Assembly: GCA_035651635.1 (NCBI GenBank)
Contig: DASRFK010000181.1
Span: 62,001-126,000, forward strand
Direction: 5' to 3'
Length of the DNA stretch: 64,000 nt
Source: JANXQE01 sp035651635
Lineage (GTDB): Bacteria; Verrucomicrobiota; Verrucomicrobiia; Limisphaerales; UBA8199
Shown here piece after piece: positions 61,730 to 64,000 of the stretch. The notes beneath the pieces are model-generated. The model made no database searches, was not told the DNA's origin, and saw only the letters and a program-made list of their open reading frames with translations. The stretch's first letter is position 1. Every line of letters starts with the position of its first letter. The translations under genes were made by a program, and so were the position numbers.

Positions 61730-63151
61730 ATGAATGCCCCGCGTGCTAATCTGGCTTCCCCCATCGGCGTCAACCGGAGGACCTTCGTAAAAACGACCGC
61801 GACTTTCGCCGGCCTCACTGCGCTCTCGGCTAAGCGAGTGCTCGGAGCGAATGAGCGAATTCGCGTGGGATTGATCGGGTTCGGCTTAATCGGCCGAATT
61901 CACACGCGCGAACTTCTGTCACAGTCCGATGTCGACGTGGTCGCTTTTTCAGATACCTACCAGCCGCGGCTGGACGCCGCGGTTGAGTTGGCCGGCGGAC
62001 GAGCCAAAGCCCACCGTGATTTTCGCCAATTGCTCGACGATAAAAGTATCGACGCGGTCTGGGTCACCACGCCGGATCATTGGCACGCCCTCATGACAAT
62101 GATGGCCTGCGCCGCCGGCAAGGACGTGTATGTCGAAAAACCGATGACCTTATTTGTGAAGGAAGGGCGTTGGATGGTCGACGTAGCGCACCGGTACAAA
62201 CGAGTTGTGCAGGTAGGAACGCAGAATCGGTCCGGCCCGCAGTTTGCCCGGGCGCGTCAGTTCATCCGGGACGGCAAGCTGGGCGAAATCGTTTCCATCC
62301 AAAGCAACTATTTTCGCAATGCCATGCCCGGTTTCGGCAACCCGCCCGACCAGGACCCTCCGCACGATCTCGATTGGGACATGATGCTCGGTCCAGCTCC
62401 TGCCCGGCGCTATAACCCGAATCGCGGGATCTATCACTTCCGCTGGTTCTGGGATTACTCCGGCGGACAAATGACGAACTTAGGCCAGCACTCGCTCGAC
62501 TTGGTGCATTGGTTCCTCGATGTTCAGGCCCCGAAATCCGTTTATAGTACCGGCGGCCGATTTTTCCTCAAAGACAACTGCGAAGTGCCCGACCGCCAGG
62601 ATGCCGTCATCGAGTATCCCGGGTTCACGGCGATGTGCCAATATCGCGAATGTTCGGCCGGCCGCGGCGGCCAGGGGATGGGAGGCCTGATCTTTCACGG
62701 CACCCGCGGAATGCTGGCGATTTCACGTACGGGTTTTGAAATCTTTGGAGATCCCAAGTCCGATCCCAACAACCTGGTCGCGCGAGTTTTGCCTGGCGGA
62801 CATCCGGTGGGTGGACCTCAGCTCAAGCCGGAACTCGACCCGCCCAAAGGCGAGCAGTGGACCGAAAGCGTCAAAGACGATACCGGTGATGCTCCCGGCG
62901 ATTACGGCCGCCACCAGCGCAATTTCCTGGACTGTGTGAAATCCCGTCAACAGCCGCTCACCGATGTCGAGAGCGGCCATCGCGTCGTCACCACCTGTCA
63001 CCTGGCCAATCTGTCGCTCAAAACCGGCCGGAAGCTTATTTGGGACGCGCAAAAGGAAGATATTGTAAATGACGCGGCAGCGAATGAGTTGCTGGTCCGC
63101 CCCTACCGTAAGCCCTGGGATTCTGAACTTAAAGCGCTAGGAGTGACTTGA
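61730..63151 (+). CDS. Gfo/Idh/MocA-family oxidoreductase, Tat-exported
   Basis: The 473-residue protein has a twin-arginine signal (NRRTFVKTTATFAGLTALSA), a Rossmann segment IRVGLIGFGLIGRIH, and the EKPMT motif with the conserved Lys. The C-terminal domain shows FRWFWDYSGGQMTNLGQHS, typical of the exported Verrucomicrobial and Planctomycetal subgroup. It should oxidise or rearrange a sugar-type substrate with NAD(P) held tightly. It is similar in plan to the protein at 16441-17751 but clearly diverged. The next gene is a DapA/NanA-family lyase on the same strand, suggesting a small catabolic pathway. Confidence 0.9.
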   Translation: MNAPRANLASPIGVNRRTFVKTTATFAGLTALSAKRVLGANERIRVGLIGFGLIGRIHTRELLSQSDVDVVAFSDTYQPRLDAAVELAGGRAKAHRDFRQLLDDKSIDAVWVTTPDHWHALMTMMACAAGKDVYVEKPMTLFVKEGRWMVDVAHRYKRVVQVGTQNRSGPQFARARQFIRDGKLGEIVSIQSNYFRNAMPGFGNPPDQDPPHDLDWDMMLGPAPARRYNPNRGIYHFRWFWDYSGGQMTNLGQHSLDLVHWFLDVQAPKSVYSTGGRFFLKDNCEVPDRQDAVIEYPGFTAMCQYRECSAGRGGQGMGGLIFHGTRGMLAISRTGFEIFGDPKSDPNNLVARVLPGGHPVGGPQLKPELDPPKGEQWTESVKDDTGDAPGDYGRHQRNFLDCVKSRQQPLTDVESGHRVVTTCHLANLSLKTGRKLIWDAQKEDIVNDAAANELLVRPYRKPWDSELKALGVT

Positions 63152-63210
63152 TGCGTGTAACTACGGTTAATTGTTTTTTGCACGAGACCAACCCAGGTTG
63201 GCAGATTTGG

Positions 63211-63267
63211 CATTCGGATTTCGGCCTTCTTTCGGGTTTCGACCTTCGGCCTTCGGATTTCGGTTGC
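63211..63267. repeat. Family F short tandem repeat (second copy)
   Basis: ATTCGGATTTCGGCCTTCTT is followed by GGGTTTCGACCTTCGGCCTT and CGGATTTCGG, so the same roughly 15-bp motif appears about twice. The first copy lies at 45327-45357. Confidence 0.6.
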
Positions 63268-63298
63268 TACCCGCTTCCTCACTTTGGGATCTAACGCC

Positions 63299-64000
63299 AT
63301 GGGCCTTAAAATCACCGGCATTCTCACGCCGCACATGGTGCCTCTGGACGCCCAGGGCCGCATCGACGAGCCGGAGTTGCGGCGCTACGTCGATTGGCTG
63401 ATCCAGAAAGGCGTGCACGGCCTCTACCCGAATGGATCCACTGGCGAATTCGTCCGGTTCACCCCGGAAGAGCGGCGGGATATCGTGAAGATTGTGTGCG
63501 ATCAGGCGCGCGGTCGGGTGCCGGTGCTGGCCGGGGCGGCGGAAGCCAACGCGCGAGAGACCTTGGACGCTTGCGAGGCTTATTGTGGCTTTGGCGCCCG
63601 GGCCGTGGCGATCGTTTCGCCTTTTTATTACCGGCTCAGCCCTGAATCGGTGTACGCGTATTTCCGCGAAATTGCCCTCAACAGCCCAATCGACGTCACG
63701 CTCTACAATATCCCGATGTTTGCCAGCCCGATCGATGTGCCCACGATTCGGCGGCTGGCCGAATTGGAACGAGTGGTCGGCATCAAAGATTCTTCCGGAG
63801 ATCTCGCGTTCATGATGCGGATGATTTCGGCGATTCGTCCCTATCGGCCCGAGTTTTCTTTCCTTACCGGTTGGGAAGCGGTCTTAGTTCCGATGATCAT
63901 GGTCGGAGCCGATGGCGGCACGCATGCCACCAGCGGTGTGGTTCCCGAGTTGACCCGGCAGATGTTTGACCTGGCCCGTTCGCGCCAATTCGAACCCGCG
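63299..64000 (+). CDS. Dihydrodipicolinate synthase family (DapA/NanA-type) lyase, 3' end outside window
   Basis: The frame from ATG 63299 is open to the last base, giving the first 234 residues of a (beta/alpha)8 Schiff-base aldolase. It begins LKITGILTPHMVPLDAQGRI and has the G-S-T-G-E motif (YPNGSTGEFVRFT) that binds the keto acid carboxylate. It also has the Tyr of LYNIPMFASPID and the Schiff-base Lys in RVVGIKDSSGDL. Members make or split DHDP, sialic acid, KDG and similar keto acids; the substrate cannot be told here. It follows an exported Gfo/Idh/MocA gene by 147 bp on the same strand, so a sugar-acid catabolic role is more likely than lysine synthesis. Confidence 0.9.
   Translation, partial: MGLKITGILTPHMVPLDAQGRIDEPELRRYVDWLIQKGVHGLYPNGSTGEFVRFTPEERRDIVKIVCDQARGRVPVLAGAAEANARETLDACEAYCGFGARAVAIVSPFYYRLSPESVYAYFREIALNSPIDVTLYNIPMFASPIDVPTIRRLAELERVVGIKDSSGDLAFMMRMISAIRPYRPEFSFLTGWEAVLVPMIMVGADGGTHATSGVVPELTRQMFDLARSRQFEPA

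Overview
The window looks like a chromosomal segment of a free-living, GC-rich Gram-negative bacterium, most plausibly a soil or freshwater Verrucomicrobiota of the Pedosphaera/Limisphaerales type. That placement is inferred from gene content: GloVer-repeat and delta-60-repeat secreted proteins, Tat-exported Gfo/Idh/MocA oxidoreductases, an SO2930-like dihaem cytochrome fused to PQQ-propeller and PA14 domains, a GxxExxY protein, ResB/CcsA with long periplasmic parts, and many small palindromic intergenic repeats. No rRNA, tRNA or CRISPR array was recognised.

Layout. 1-8.3 kb: the 3' end of a UDPGP-family uridylyltransferase, then apbE and a secreted prolyl oligopeptidase; a GxxExxY gene sitting among hairpin repeats; a membrane-tailed GNAT-like protein; and a leftward gcvT-gcvH-glutaredoxin-lipA cluster (glycine cleavage plus lipoyl synthesis). 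8.4-16.3 kb: a rightward cytochrome c maturation operon (duplicated-domain lipoprotein, ResB-like, CcsA-like) and secA. 16.4-24.3 kb: a Tat-exported oxidoreductase, two large secreted proteins bracketed by decayed gene fragments (C-terminal and N-terminal pieces of Y1/REP-type transposases and a frameshifted winged-helix domain), and a MOSC protein. 24.6-30.9 kb: gltB and gltD. 31-41.6 kb: an arsenosugar pair (arsS and a two-domain glycosyltransferase fusion), a lipase maturation factor-like protein, a cyclic nucleotide-binding protein, YceI, small proteins, and an hsp20-lon-LolA-like run.

41.7-50.7 kb is more accessory. It holds a large secreted glycoside-hydrolase-like protein, an RHH/PIN toxin-antitoxin pair with a perfect palindrome over the antitoxin start, a YVTN beta-propeller protein, and a dead defence locus (helicase C-terminus, intact ORF6N gene, twice-frameshifted methylase N-terminus) set between related repeat blocks. 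50.7-64 kb holds a three-gene leftward operon for a 1,889-residue lectin/PQQ/PA14/dihaem-cytochrome protein, a small exported protein and a stand-alone dihaem paralogue; a delta-60 protein; a divergent ECF-like sigma factor; and a second oxidoreductase followed by a DapA/NanA-family lyase cut by the window end.

The strongest leads for something undescribed are the giant extracellular redox fusion with its paralogue, the ruined helicase-ORF6N-methylase locus with its flanking repeats, and the interspersed hairpin repeat families, one of which surrounds the GxxExxY gene. All functional calls come from reading motifs; no database search was run.
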